From the NCBI RefSeq assembly GCF_021155775.2, contig NC_060238.1, forward strand, positions 581,001-645,000: 64,000 nt of DNA, given 5' to 3'. Below are positions 15,841-28,468 of this stretch, in pieces (position 1 is the first letter of the stretch; every line of letters starts with the position of its first letter). This stretch comes from Neodiprion pinetum (lineage: Eukaryota; Arthropoda; Insecta; Hymenoptera; Diprionidae). The translations under genes and the position numbers were made by a program. The notes beneath the pieces were generated by a model. It did no database searches. It was not told the origin of the DNA and was given only the letters and a program-made list of their open reading frames with translations.

Positions 15841-18800
15841 ATGCCTCTCCTACGCAAGAAGCTTTTTCACAAGTTGCACGTCTCCTCCGATTTCCGCGAC
15901 GACGACGAGGTTTTCCACTGCGAGGCGACCAACGAGATCTTCAAAGATTACAAGTTAGTGTTTGACAGCTCGATCATTTTCACCTACGGACAAACGCACT
16001 CGCCGCATTTTGTTCTCTAACGTCTCCGACGTCTTCTCCTGCTTTTCAGTGAATTCTGCGAAAGAATTATTCTCTGCAACTCACTCGTCTGGTCCTGTAG
16101 TATCACAGGAAAGCCGAATTTCACTTACCAAGAGGCATTGCTCAGCGAGGAAAATGCGAGAAAGAGTCTCAAGGAATTTCCCATGGAGGTAATACACATC
16201 AAATGCAACATACACAGTCTTCTAACATACCTTTGCTTGGGCAGCAATGAACTTCTTCGAAGCCCCAAGATTCCACTTTTTTTCAGTCACGATCGCTAGG
16301 TTTTTTTTTTCTCTTACACCCCCACGACTTTACTAAATCCGAGTGTTTCTTTTCGTGTGAACATAGAAGCTTGATAATGATATTCCGATGAAAGATGTGC
16401 CTCGAACGGAGGAAATCCAGTCTGTGATTATACACGTTTTACAAATAACTGCAACATAACCTAGTAATTGAAAATTGTTTATCTGACAATTGATCTTGAC
16501 TTCGCCGCATAATGCATTGTATTGCATTACGTAACCTGGTTTTAGATTATTACCAGAATCTCGATAACAGTGTCTGAGGTTTAAATTACGTTTGGGTCTT
16601 GATTGCAGTTGCGAATTCCAATCTTATACCTGGCGAGCAAAACAAACAGGACTTCACTTAATGAAATGGTCGAGGATGTTTATCAATTCGCACGAGACAG
16701 ATACTTTGTAGGAGAAATGGTCGAGGCCAGTTTTACCGAAGATGCCTGGTGCGAGTGTCACGTTTTACAGGTCATCGAGCCTACCAAGCAACAGATTAAT
16801 TCTTACGTAAAAGAAAATAACAGGTATTTGTCAAATCTCGGTTTGGGCAATGGCTTGTCGTTCTTGACCTAACTAGGTGTCTTCTTATCTCCTTGTCTCT
16901 TCTTTTAACCATTTACACAAAGAAGCATGCTGGAAAGACAGTATCAACCTCCGGCAAAATTATTTCGCTACGAAGTGGAGCAGTTTGATTGCGGAGGTGA
17001 CACAGATGTTAGCCAGCTCATGATAGTTGAGGCTTCACAGGTGCGACGACGCAAACAACACTACAGCAGAGAAAGGAATAAGATATTCTTGCGACAACTC
17101 TGCGAGCAAGGCGAGACTGGCATATGGATGGTCAAGGTAATCTGTTCAATTTGCTTCATTCTGTGTAATATTTGAATTCGCTTGTTGATTTATTTATTAC
17201 TAGAGAGGTTCAATAGTCGTTGACAGAATATCTATAAACTCAACCAAGAATGTCAAACGACGTTTCATCTAATGCGATGACTTTGTGACAGATATTCGTG
17301 AATGAAACCTCGAATTGGCGTCAGATAATTGGAACAAGCTGACTCATAATTCTACAAATAGATTTGTATTAAGCCTGTAGAAAAATTGACTCAGCATCAA
17401 CTGGACATTACGGTTGGCATACAGTATTTGTTCTGCCTACATGTTTTGGTTTGCTTGTTGCAGGAGAATGTCTTACAAAAGTATGGCATTCATAAGACTC
17501 GATTCGATACGATATTTGCTGGACCCATGCCAGACTTTTCTCCACGTCTCAAGAAACCTATCAAGCACAAGCAGGAGTCTATAGCGAAGTTTCTTACTCC
17601 AGATATAGCGAAACATAGGGTCTTTGATAAGCCAGATCCCTTGAAGAAAATAAACGACAGCGGAATAATCGGCAAGAAATCAAAGAAACAAAAGTAAGTT
17701 GAAACGTTGAGGACTTGTATGAATTTCCAGATATTTTTTTTTCCTCACTTTTATGATAACAATCAACTGGAGTTTCACTTTCGTGATACCTTACAAATTT
17801 ATCACAGTTAATTGTCTGTGCAGGATGAACGGTAAATTTAAAGAAGATCTGAAAGCTAAAGCTCTGGAAGAAAAAGCTCGCCTGAAAGAAGCGAGGCTCG
17901 AAGAACGGGGTCGTAAGAAGGAAGAAAAACAAAAGCTTGCAGCTTATGTGAAGGAGTGGAATAAACCCAGAGAAGACTTAGAATGTGAAGATCTCCGACA
18001 AATTCCAGATCCGACCCCTGTTAAATGTTTCATTCCCAATGACAAATTTGGCGACTTCGTCATGATATTGGAATTTCTACAATATTTCTATGAAGAGTTA
18101 GAAGTTGGCAGTTACTTTCCAGGTGGAGTGAACTTGGACTTGATGGAGAAAGCTCTGTTAGAGAAAGAAGTTGCAGGACCTTGGAGTGACCTCTTGCAAC
18201 TTTTGCTTGCAAACATTTTTAAATTTCAAGCCGAAGAAGAAGATGAGATCCACGCGGATGCTGCTAATCTAACTGACGATAGAAATATAGACCATGGGGT
18301 TTCATCTATGGCCGAAGCTGTGAAATTAGCCACAATAGCCTCATCTTGGTGTCAAACGCACCATGGGTGTCAATTATCCGAGCTGACTTTGGATTACGTT
18401 ACATTGAGTGAAATTTTACGACAGCATCTCTTGAGTTCTGGCGGTAGGATAAGCGACGTGGCATCTAAGTGGCGCTATTCTCAAAGAGGTAACCAATTAT
18501 TCGTTTATCTCGATGCACACCTATTTTTGATAGCTAGGTCGGGTATTGCCAATAAAATGAATACAGTCGAATGGTTAATGGGCTGTAGGCATCTGAAATT
18601 CCCGTTGAATGATTAATTTCATGCCAACCTGTTATATGATGGAATAAATTGAATTTTAGGTGGCTATACAAATCATGACGATCCAGTACTGCTCTTGAGA
18701 ATGAAGGAGGCGCATATACTTCGAACTCTGGGCCACATGAATGTCTGCGAATTCGAATTGGATGATCGACTGAAGGTTGTCAGTTGTTTGATTAATCAGT

Positions 18801-21800
18801 TGCTTACGTTTGCATCTATTCGCGACGTGATCGATGAAAGATACGACAAACTGCATCAAGCAAAGAAGAAACTCAAGTTATTCCTGATAGCTGAGCAAAA
18901 GAAAGAAAAGGAAGAGAGGGAGAGAATGAAGGAGAGAGAGAAAGAGGGAAGAGTAGAGGAGGAAGAGCAGAAACCTAAGAAAATAACGAGAGGAAATTAC
19001 GAGGACGAAAAAAAGAAGGGGGAATACGAAAACAAGCTGAAAGAACTACAGACCGCATCTCGAGATGATCAAATGATGCTTTATCTAGGCTCGGATAGGG
19101 CACATAGGAGGTACTGGAGGTTCCTATCTATACCAGGTACGGAATTGTCTTTGATGTGCATAACGTCTGACACATTTTTAATTTCTTATTCCTTTCATGG
19201 ATCCTAATCGCTATATTCATTCAAACTCTAGGTTTATTTGTGGAGAACGATGAAAGATGGCCGGGTGCTTGTCTGCCCGGGGGTACTCCCTACAAACCGG
19301 AGCTTCAAGATGAGTCCGGAGAGGCGATGTATGCGTATTTGAAGAAGAAATTTAAAGACGAATCCAGCGATAAAGAAAACAGTATTAAGGAGCTGAAGAA
19401 GTCTCCGAAAAAAGTTGCCTTTTCTGACAAAAACGGATTAAAATCACCGCGAAAAGATCTTAGTCCTAAGAAAGAAGTAAAGGTAGATTTCAGTGATATT
19501 AGACAAAACTTGAACGTATGTACAGGAGATCAAACTTGCCCCATCCATTGTGTCACGGCTAGACCGCAGTGGAGTTTTTACGGCTTGCAAGAAAGCATTG
19601 ACAGTGTAATTAATGCGTTAAATAAGAGGGGAATCAGAGAAGGTGAACTCAGACAGACTTTGATTCAAGAAGCAACGAGCTTAACGACAGTCATTGCCGA
19701 ATGTCCCCGACACAAGTTGAATCCCGAAGTGGTCAGTACCTACATTTTTTGCCAATTAAAAACGAAAAACTTGATTTTTTGTGGAATTTATCTATGTCCA
19801 TCTTTTTATTCTGTCCTTTTTTTGTTCTCTCTCAGTATATGGAGCCGATCAAAGAGCCGACGAATAAGAATCACAGGAAAAATAAGTACGATAATGTTAA
19901 TCTGACTTTCCCACCGGGTACCAACATTGAGGAGGTACTAGAATTAACGTTACGGGACTATATACTCGACCTAGAGGATAAAATCAAAGTTGGATGTCTG
20001 GGATCCTTGAAAGTCATCAGCCGAGAGGTCTGGAGAACGGCGATAAACAAGCGTGGTTATGATAAACAGTGCGACAAGTTGGTTTACGGATTGAACGACA
20101 TTGAGGCAGACACTGCGTCGAATCTTGTCCTGGATAAAATAAAGAATGAGAACAGGGTGAGCAGACCCGGGACCCCGGATTCTGAAATCAGTAGCAGCGG
20201 TGTTAAAACTTATCGGGATCCAGGAAGATATCTAGGACCACCGTTTGAAGACGAACCTGTGCCAGATCCGAATCAGCAAATTGCCATCAAACAATTAGCC
20301 TGCGCTATCTTACAAATATCGCACGCAATTGAACCGAAATATCTTAAAAAACCATTGGGTGTAGATGACAAGGACAAGAAACCAGCTAGCGAAGACATAG
20401 GCAGAGATAGGTGGGAACAATCGCTGATGGCTTCGACGAGTTGGTCCCAGTTGTTTGTGCATATGAGCACCTTGGAGAACAGCGTTGCATGGGCCAGAAG
20501 TGCTTTGAATGCGCAATGTCGTATCTGCAGAAAGCGCAGGGATGCCGAGAACATGCTACTCTGCGACGGATGCAACAAAGGGCACCATTTATACTGCCTC
20601 AAACCCAAACTCAATGTTCGTAGTCTTTATTTGTCTTATTGCATTATTTGGTTTAAAATTATTATTAATCGGTCAATAGTTCCTTGCTGAGTACTTCATT
20701 ATGCGTCTTTTGAAATAATTGTTTGCAAAATTCGTGGTGAAACGACAGCAGGCTGGTTGTATGTCAAAATTTCTTCTCAGGCGGTACCGGAGGGAGATTG
20801 GTTCTGCACGACATGTAAACCCCGAGAGACGAAACCCAAGGAGAAGTCGAAGAGGAGAAAGAAATTTGAGGACGAGGTGGAAGAGGAGGCGGTTCTCACC
20901 AAAGAGACACGACGAAATCGTGCCAAAAGAATTCCTGAAAGTGAGGACGAGGAAACCGAGTTGCCGGAGGATCCGTGAGTATCCAGCCCAAATTTGACTG
21001 GCATCTATAGTAATTTCACTCGTTTCAGTGTTTTTTTCCCAAATGATTGATATACGACTCTGTTATCAGAGACGCGACGATGAGCCTTTGCTCGTTGTGT
21101 GGAATCGGAGGAAGGGTGATATGTTGTGATGGATGTCCGAAAGTATTTCATTTGGAGTGTACTGAGCCACTGTTGAAAAGAGTACCCCGTGGCAAGTGGC
21201 TGTGTGACTTCTGTTTAAGGAATAGAAGAACCAACTCTATACACGGTAGGCCTCGTTGTGTCGTTAGTAGTATTATTCTTTTCACCTGTAAATGTGAACC
21301 ATTATCGATGTTCATAACGCATATCTTCGAAATATTATGAGGAAACCACAGATACGACACTCTATGCACCAGGAACTAGGAAATCCAAGTACAAGCCACG
21401 ATTGAATCGTGAATAATCCGAGAGTTGTTGTCGTCGCGAACTGAACGGTAGATCCCGTTCTTTCATGAACAGTCTTAGGAAAATTTACAGATAGCATTAA
21501 TTTTAGACTAAATAAATGACGCGTCACATTGAAAACAATCGGTCAGCTTTGGGTATGTTGCCAGCGAGAGGGCGCGAGAGGGAGAGAGACAGAGAAAGAG
21601 TGAGTGCAGCTGCTGCTCGTTCGCGTATCCACGGCTTCGCCAAGAGTCTTCTGACTACCGAATCCACAGACTGGGACGGTCTGTATCGTACCCAAATATA
21701 ATCGTGCAGCGAATAATTCAGTTTTTTTTTCACTTCACCTTTCCTGCTTGGGAATGCGATTCATTTACCACCTACCCCAAGTTCAATACATAATAGCATG

Positions 21801-23943
21801 AAGATTATTACGTCAAGCTGTTCACAATCATTGACTTGCAGTATCATTTCGTCTTTCTTTTTATCGTCGTAATAAAACTAACGATTTGAACAGGATATTT
21901 GGTTTTCAGAGTGGAGAAAATTTACTTTGATCATTTATGACATCACAGACCTCATAGCACCTTTTTTATTTCTGTAATCATTCTTGTAAATCTACCCTTA
22001 CAATTATTCCAAACTACCCGGAATGACGCCCGTTGGCGTACATAGAAAATTACCCTTACGTGATTTCTGTATTCACGTTATTGACGAACAGTCCCTACTT
22101 ATTTCCTTTTTGTTAACAATCATCCGTTTACTTTTTATACCCAATATATTATTTCAATGTTACATTGTTTTGGCTTGAGCTATGCGGTGTTTGCTTGAAT
22201 CTAACTTTAATCTACCAGATAAAAACGCTGGAAAATCACCTGAGATTAAATAGTTGCACATGTATTAACTGGTCATTTTCATTCTCCATACTTTGGTACA
22301 GAGAGCAGCATAAATTCAGACGACTTTGAACCGATACCCCAACGGCAAACGAGGAGATCCGCCAAGCGTGTAGCTGATGCAACAATCGACGAGATTAAAG
22401 AAGATGCCAGCACTGTAAAAGGTTGTATGGCAACTTTGCAAGAATTATTAGCGGATATCACGCATCACAGAGATTCTTGGCCGTTCCTTTCTCCCGTTAC
22501 AAAAGATGAGGTTCCGGACTACCACGACATCATTTCAAGTCCAATGGATTTTGGGACCATAAAGTACAAGCTTGGAAAAGGAGATTATCAAACGCTTAGA
22601 GAATTTTACAGCGATTGTATTCTTGTATTTGATAACTGTGAGAAATACAACCAAGATCACAGTTCTGTTTACAAGTGAGTATGAGAGCCAATGATACATT
22701 TGTCATTGGGTTCGGACGCCAGAGATTTTGGGATGTTACTAATTGCAGTGTTTTACAAGATGGTTTGTATGCAAATGGCTTCGTATTGCTGGTTACTTTG
22801 TAACGTTTATATGTGTCTTTTCGAATACCTACATACATTTTAAATTCATTATTAAATTTCAATTATGGCTGGAGCTTTGATTACTAATTGCAATGTTTTA
22901 CAAGAGGGGTTGTACGCAAATGGTCCTGCATTGCCGGGTACTCTGTCACGTTCACATGTGCCTTCTTAAATACCTACTTACATTTTAAATTCATTATTAA
23001 CGACCAATTATGGCTAGAGCTTTTCCTTGCATAAACATTTATGCGAATGATCATTATTATTTACATAGTTACAGATCCATATTTGAATAGTACATTTATT
23101 TTATATTCCACAAAGTACAACTGCCAAGTGACTTGAACAGCTTCGACTCTTGTATGATACTGTGCTGCATCGCTAGATTATTTCACACGTTAATACTCGT
23201 ATAGTTGCTTCAAATGCATCCTCATATTCTACTGTCCGTAACAAAAATGCTTGATATATTTCCAAGTCCTGTGATTACCTGTGGTTATTTCATATTATTA
23301 ACAAAGATCACTATTTATTAACGCCTGTTCTAATTTTCGTCTCCTATCAATAATTCCATTATGCTCAATTGCATGTTATTCATTACAAAGAGACTATTGC
23401 ACGTTTCCTACATCTACCAGTATTATCGAAATCTCAACGGTGAATCCGTTAGGTTACGTAAACTTTGTCCAAGTTTTTCAGCCGACATCAAATTTCTACA
23501 ATTTGGTTGTTTGATTTTAATGTTCGTGAACCAAATAATTCCCCATCTCGCTTGTCGTTATTATTGCTTGAAAAATAAATTGTGATCTTTGGCTTCCGAA
23601 CGCAATACCAAATCTCAGAGGAGAATCTGTACTACGTTTTTTTTTAAAATACAGTACCATTTACAGAGCTGGGACGAGATTGTTGAAATACTTTGAGAAA
23701 AGGTGCAAAGATTTAGGTCTGAACTACAATGAACAAGAAGTAAGGGAACCAGATACAAAAAAACAGAAATGTGAACCAAACGGCGAGCTGGAAAACGGCA
23801 TTGAAGATGAGGAGGAAGATGAGAACCTGAAGGACAACGAGGACGAAGATGATGTCGACGAACAGGATGATGCAGATGAAGACGATGACGCAGATGAAGA
23901 CGATGAAGAGGATTACGAAGAATCAGAGTCGGACGCAAGTTAA
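15841..23943 (+). CDS. Acf: ACF1 / BAZ1A, large subunit of ISWI chromatin remodellers (ACF, CHRAC)
   Basis: ACF1 pairs with the ISWI ATPase to space nucleosomes. Thirteen phase-matched exons give 1450 residues: 15841-15953, 16050-16188, 16609-16823, 16923-17136, 17464-17693, 17824-18488, 18660-19136, 19232-19731, 19836-20615, 20781-20974, 21070-21245, 22302-22674 and 23667-23943. Domain order is the WAC domain near the N terminus (about 20-120); a charged coiled coil (about 305-350); DDT (about 372-432, F-I-P-N-D-K-F-G-D-F); and WHIM/WSD segments, including the G-S-D-R-A-H-R-R-Y-W-R-F block. Then come PHD1 (C1079 to C1123), PHD2 (C1183 onward, C-C-D-G-C) and a bromodomain (about 1275-1370, with D-Y-H-D-I-I-S-S-P-M-D-F and the acetyl-lysine Asn in K-Y-N-Q). 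A very acidic tail ends the protein. Two PHD fingers match the insect form. Exon 9 ends at the weak donor GTTCGT. The intron before the last exon is about 1 kb and carries a 145-base tandem repeat. Confidence 0.96.
22736..23025. repeat. 145-bp imperfect tandem duplication in an ACF1 intron
   Basis: Two diverged copies begin with TTACTAATTGCA at 22736 and 22881. They stay alignable through TACAAG, AAATGG, CATTTTAAATTCATTATTAA and AATTATGGCT. The unit is 145 bases. It lies in the last ACF1 intron, starting about 60 bases after the exon border. Confidence 0.85.
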
Positions 23944-24790
23944 GTACGACGCGTGGATGGCAGCAGTAACGTAGCAAATCTATCTGAGCATTTCCCGAAT
24001 AACTCCAACCAAGGCTACACGAGTTTTTCAAACGCAGTAACAATTGTATTTATTTTCTTTTTTCTGGCCGCTCGAAAAAGTATTCCTACAATTATCACCA
24101 GTGTTTGCAACTGACCTTAGCAAATATCAAGACTAAAATTGTTACTTGTATGTACATGCAGAGGCAACGATTGTTCTCAAATTTATTTTCTAAAACGGTT
24201 TTTGTAAGCTTGAATTGGGAGGATGTACATTTTATCACAATATTTATTGAAAATTTGATACTTTCGAATGGTATTGATGAGACTTTGCAACCGTTAATAA
24301 AAATGAAAGATTCTTACTGTTCTACAAGTGTTCCTACTTGCTGAAAACTGCTGGAAACTGTACGGAGGGGGGCATAGTGGATTGTTATCTTACTTTTATA
24401 GTGCGACAATGAATTTAAATATGCCTTAAGTAAGTGATAGTCTGATATACATCGGAGAGTACCTACCTATAACAGTATACTTAATGCATAATGCTAGTTT
24501 TCCTTTAGTCGGAATTTTTGCCGAGTACAACACGTGTGTTTTAGCATTTATGATAATTTATTATTTTAAAAGTAGTCTTAATCCGCCAGATCAGCCAGTA
24601 GTATACTCCTTGTAGAGACAATGCAAAAGTTCCAGAGTATATTTCTTTGTTCAAATGAGGCATCATTTTTTAAATGTGTTTTCGGGCACACGAGTATACA
24701 ATATATCATCGTAGTAAGCATTTCTTCTTCACACTTATACATAGAACATTACCATATTATTAATAAGATATTTAACGAAGAATACGTATG
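23944..24790. other. ACF1 3' flank
   Basis: This is AT-rich sequence after the ACF1 stop. An AATAAA signal is at 24297-24302, about 350 bases downstream of the stop. ORFs here (for example 24105-24344) have no recognisable content. Confidence 0.5.
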
Positions 24791-27037
24791 TCACCGATTG
24801 CTCTCTTTCATTCTCCTTAGCCTCTCGGCTCATGGTGGTATTTTTTTTTTTTTTCTTTTTTTTTCAAATCTTGAAGGTACTTATGCATTTCTTTTCGAAA
24901 TATAATCAATTTGCGAATTTAGGCTGGGCCTACACAAAATCGAGGGTACAAAATGTCAATGTCCGTTGTATGATTAAAGCGGTCCTTAATTGTAATGATG
25001 TGCATTTTATACAATTATTAATTTAGTAATGATGAAATATTTCAATAATAAAAGAAGAGAAAAACGAAAGGAAACAACAATAATAATTAAACTATCTTTT
25101 CATACATAGTAGACATATTCTCAATGCGATATAATGTGAATTTGTATTTCCCCGGGTAAACAAAACAAAATCGGTTTACAGCGTCGTAGCGGTTGCCGGG
25201 ACTGCAGGTTCATTCGTGCGTACGAGATTGGTTCGTTAAGATGCCTCGTGGTTTCGATTCAGCTAGATTCGCGTTTACCTGTTGATAATATTCGCATAAA
25301 CGTGCGTAATTAGATCATAATTATTGTATTATAATTATATTATAATAGTCATATTGATATCTTGTTAATATGCATGAACGTTCAAAATCTTGTCGGGAGA
25401 AAATCTTGATTATCCTTTTCTATTGCGGCGACCGTTAAACAAAAGACGGTACGACGTGAACATCGGCATGAAACCATTTCATTTTCGTTTACGACGCGCG
25501 ACGCTTCGAGCGTATCGTGGCTTCAGTTTTGGATAATATTCACCTAAAACTAAGTCGTAATTACGGTGTTCTGGTAGGATATCGTGCAAAAACTGGTCGA
25601 ATCAATCCTCGAGCAAATTCTGTGCGGCTAAAGAGTTAATTTTGTGTGCAAGATGACCGTACATATTCGCCAATTCGACGACGTGCAAAGTCCGTTAAAC
25701 AAAAGATGACTACGACTCTCGATACGGTTTAAAGGTAAAGGCAGAATGATTTTCGTAGATAGTCACCGTGTTAATACACACACATTATCTCCGTTTAACT
25801 TGGACTAACATTCTAGAAGCATCAACCGTTTCGATATCGATTTTATCGAATGGCATTTGTCCAAACATTGCACGGCTTATTGGCGGAATCGCGGTGTGGA
25901 ATAAAAAATTATCACCAATTGCTCTCTTTCATTCTCCTTAGCCTCTCTGCTCATGGTGGTATTTTTTTTTCACCGTTTTTTTTTTTTTTACAAATTTTAA
26001 CAGTACTCATGCATTTCTTTTCGAAATATAATCAATTTGCGAATTTAGGCTGGGCCTACACAAAATCGAGGGTACAAAATGTCAATGTCCGTTGTATGAT
26101 TAAAGCGGTCCTTAATTGTAATGATGTACATTTTATACAATTATTAATTTAGTAATGATGAAATATTTCAATAATAAAAGAAGAGAAAAAACGAAAGGAA
26201 ACAACAATAATAATTAAACTATCATTTCATACATAGTAGACAAATTCTCGATGAGATATAATGTGAATATGTATTGCCCGGTAAACTAAACAAGATCGGT
26301 TTACAGCGTCGTAACGGGTTGGCGGGACTGCAGGTACATTCCTGCGTGCGAGATTTGGTTCGTTGAGATGTCTCGTGGTTTCGATTCAGCTAGATTCGCG
26401 TTTACCTGTTAATAACATTCGTATAAACGTGCGTAATTAGATTATAATTATTATATTATCATTATATTATAATAGTCATATTGATCTCTTGTTAATATGC
26501 ATGAACGTTCAAAATCTTGTCGGGAGAAAATCTTGATTATCCTTTTCTATTGCGGCGACCGTTAAACAAAAGACGGTACGACGTGAACATCGGCACAAAA
26601 CCATTTCAGTTTCGTTTACGACTCGCGACGCTTCGAGCGTATCGTGGCTTCAGTTTTGGATAATATTCACCTAAAACTAAGTCGTAATTACGGTGTTCTG
26701 GTAGGATATCGTGCAAAAACTGGTCTAATCAATCCTCGAGCAAATTCTGTGCGGCTGAAGAGTTAATTTTGTGTGCAAGATGACCGTACATATTCGCCAA
26801 TTCGACGACGTGCTAAGTCCGTTAAACATAAGATGACTACGACTCTCGATACGGTTTAAAGGTAAAGGCAGAATGATTTTCGTAGATAGTCGCCCTGTTA
26901 ATACACACACATTATCTCCGTTTAACTTGGATTAACATTCTAGAAGCATCAACCGTTTCGATATCGATTTTATCGAATGTCATTTGTCCAGACGTTGGAC
27001 GACTTATTGGCGGAATCGCGGTGTGGAATAAAAAATT
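24791..27037. repeat. 1.12-kb direct tandem duplication (two near-identical copies)
   Basis: Copy 1 spans about 24791-25910 and copy 2 about 25912-27037, so the period is 1121 bases. Both begin TCACC(G/A)ATTGCTCTC and end GTGGAATAAAAAATT. They differ by scattered substitutions and by the length of a thymine-rich tract near the start (around 24840 and 25962). Each copy also contains an internal pair of the motif CCGTTAAACA(A/T)AAGA about 260 bases apart (25432/25692 and 26559/26819). A 64-codon reading frame after the thymine tract (ending at 25026 and 26152) is preserved in both copies but ends in simple sequence, and I do not think it is a gene. I see no terminal inverted repeats or transposase, so this is called a tandem duplication rather than a mobile element. 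Confidence 0.92.
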
Positions 27038-28086
27038 GACTGACGATCGAGTCGTGATATCGGTCGGGTAATCTGGCGGTTTGAATTGTTAGTTTTTCGT
27101 CATTGCGGTGGAAAAAGTGTAAAAAGTGAACGCGTGTGGCACAAATTTGACATTGCGATTCGGTGTGTCGCGGTATTTGCGGTACGTAGTTGTACGGATC
27201 CACACGATTCCCGTTCATTGTTTTCAATATTCAGTTAACCTCGGAGTTATAGCGTTCCCTCGCGAAAAACGCTTGGTTGGTACCTAATTACCCGGCTTCG
27301 GCAATTAGATTCGAAACAAGGTTTCCGCATAAAAAGTGTCAAGTGTGAAAGAATTTCTCTACGTGCGGCCCTAGTCGCGTCTCGAGTCGGAAATGATCGC
27401 GTGTGTTGTGTATTGTCAGTGTACTCTTGAGGATGTGGCAAGTGGATTCCCTCGCAAAGATTTTCTGCAGAAACCGAAGAAGAGCACGTGGATGCTACGT
27501 ACTACACAGATATAGTTGCCACGCTGCACGAGTGAGTCGCATGACTTTGAAATACATAACTATCTTGTTTCTCCTTTCTCAATGCTACCAAATTGCATAA
27601 CGTTCAGGTTGATAAGAATTTCCTAAACGAGGAAAATGCCTCTATTTGCTGGGTCCGTGTTTACACGAGTTGCGCCAAAGAGACTTACGTCACACCCTTC
27701 ACACCGTTTTCACCGCCTCTGTAGCATTCAGTTTTCCGATTTGTCTATAGTTTCGGATTTACTGTTACCGATTTTACTTCTTTCATAGATTGCCAGTGTA
27801 CCTTGCCACTTTGCAAGACGCTCACTAATATACAACTGTGTGCACGATTTTAAATTGATTTTCACCTACGACGGTTGACGCTTTACTTCTATACTTCCAA
27901 GTGGATAAATTAATGCAAAGAATTTCTCGAATAATCAAACGAAATGAGTTTACGGCGCGATGTTTATTTGTTGACGACTACACCTTGTTTATAAGAGGTA
28001 TTACGGAACATCAGAAATTTCACAACGAAAAGATCATATCTAAAATTTAATTCGCGACTCTTCTAAGCAATAGTTGAATGAAAATT
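27038..28086. other. Spacer between the tandem duplication and the small membrane-protein gene
   Basis: There is no supported gene here. TTTATT at 27963-27968 is an AATAAA on the minus strand and is a good poly(A) signal for the gene that ends at 28087. ORFs at 27403-27600 and on the opposite strand at 27247-27441 have no recognisable content. Confidence 0.45.
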
Positions 28087-28468
28087 CTAGTGGTGATGTT
28101 CAGCTGCTTCCTTCCTTCTCATCTCTGCGTATGCAGCTTTGTTTCCTGGACTGTTAGCTATAAAAGAGGAACAAAATATATAGTCTTGAATAGGTACCGA
28201 GTCTATAGATACTGTCACAATCGTTTGTCAATGCTTTTCCTACTTTTCATGCAAAGAACTGTGCTGAGCAATGAAAAAAATTGTTTTGCTTACCGAGTTT
28301 GTGAATTTGGTAGATTATGGGTAGGCTGGCGACAACGCCATAATAGTAGAATCTGAATTGCCAACAGTACTTCCAATAGAACTTGTATGGAAATTGTGCA
28401 ATCTTTGCCGAAAAGGTATACGGGAACTTCATGGGACGAGACACTGGAGCAGGTGGTTCTCCAGACAT
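28087..28468 (-). CDS. Small single-span membrane protein, probably mitochondrial inner membrane
   Basis: The model is two exons, 28468-28294 and 28157-28087, giving 81 residues. The join at donor CTCG|GTAAGC and acceptor CTTTTATAG|CTAACAG keeps phase and yields H-K-L-A-N-S-P-G-N-K. The N terminus M-S-G-E-P-P-A-P is followed by a Lys/Tyr/Phe-rich stretch (F-P-Y-K-F-Y-W-K-Y). One hydrophobic span (roughly residues 44-56, Y-Y-Y-G-V-V-A-S-L-P-I-I-Y) comes next, then a charged tail A-E-M-R-R-K-E-A-A-E-H-H-H. This layout is typical of short accessory subunits of respiratory complexes. It reminds me of the Drosophila CG7630 product, reported as a COX7B counterpart, but I cannot verify that from memory. 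The gene is divergent from Cap-G. I am confident that it is coding and less so about its role. Confidence 0.75.

Noticed and set aside
24791..27037. The two 1.12-kb copies as long terminal repeats of a retrotransposon
   Set aside because: The copies abut directly with no internal region, ends lack TG..CA borders, and there is no target-site duplication or reverse transcriptase.
27391..27517. Short ORF with a Cys pair, then F-P and W, resembling the start of a THAP domain near the tandem duplication
   Set aside because: Spacing between the F-P and the Trp is wrong for THAP, the later C-x2-H ligands are missing, and the frame stops after about 40 codons. No transposase or inverted repeats are nearby.
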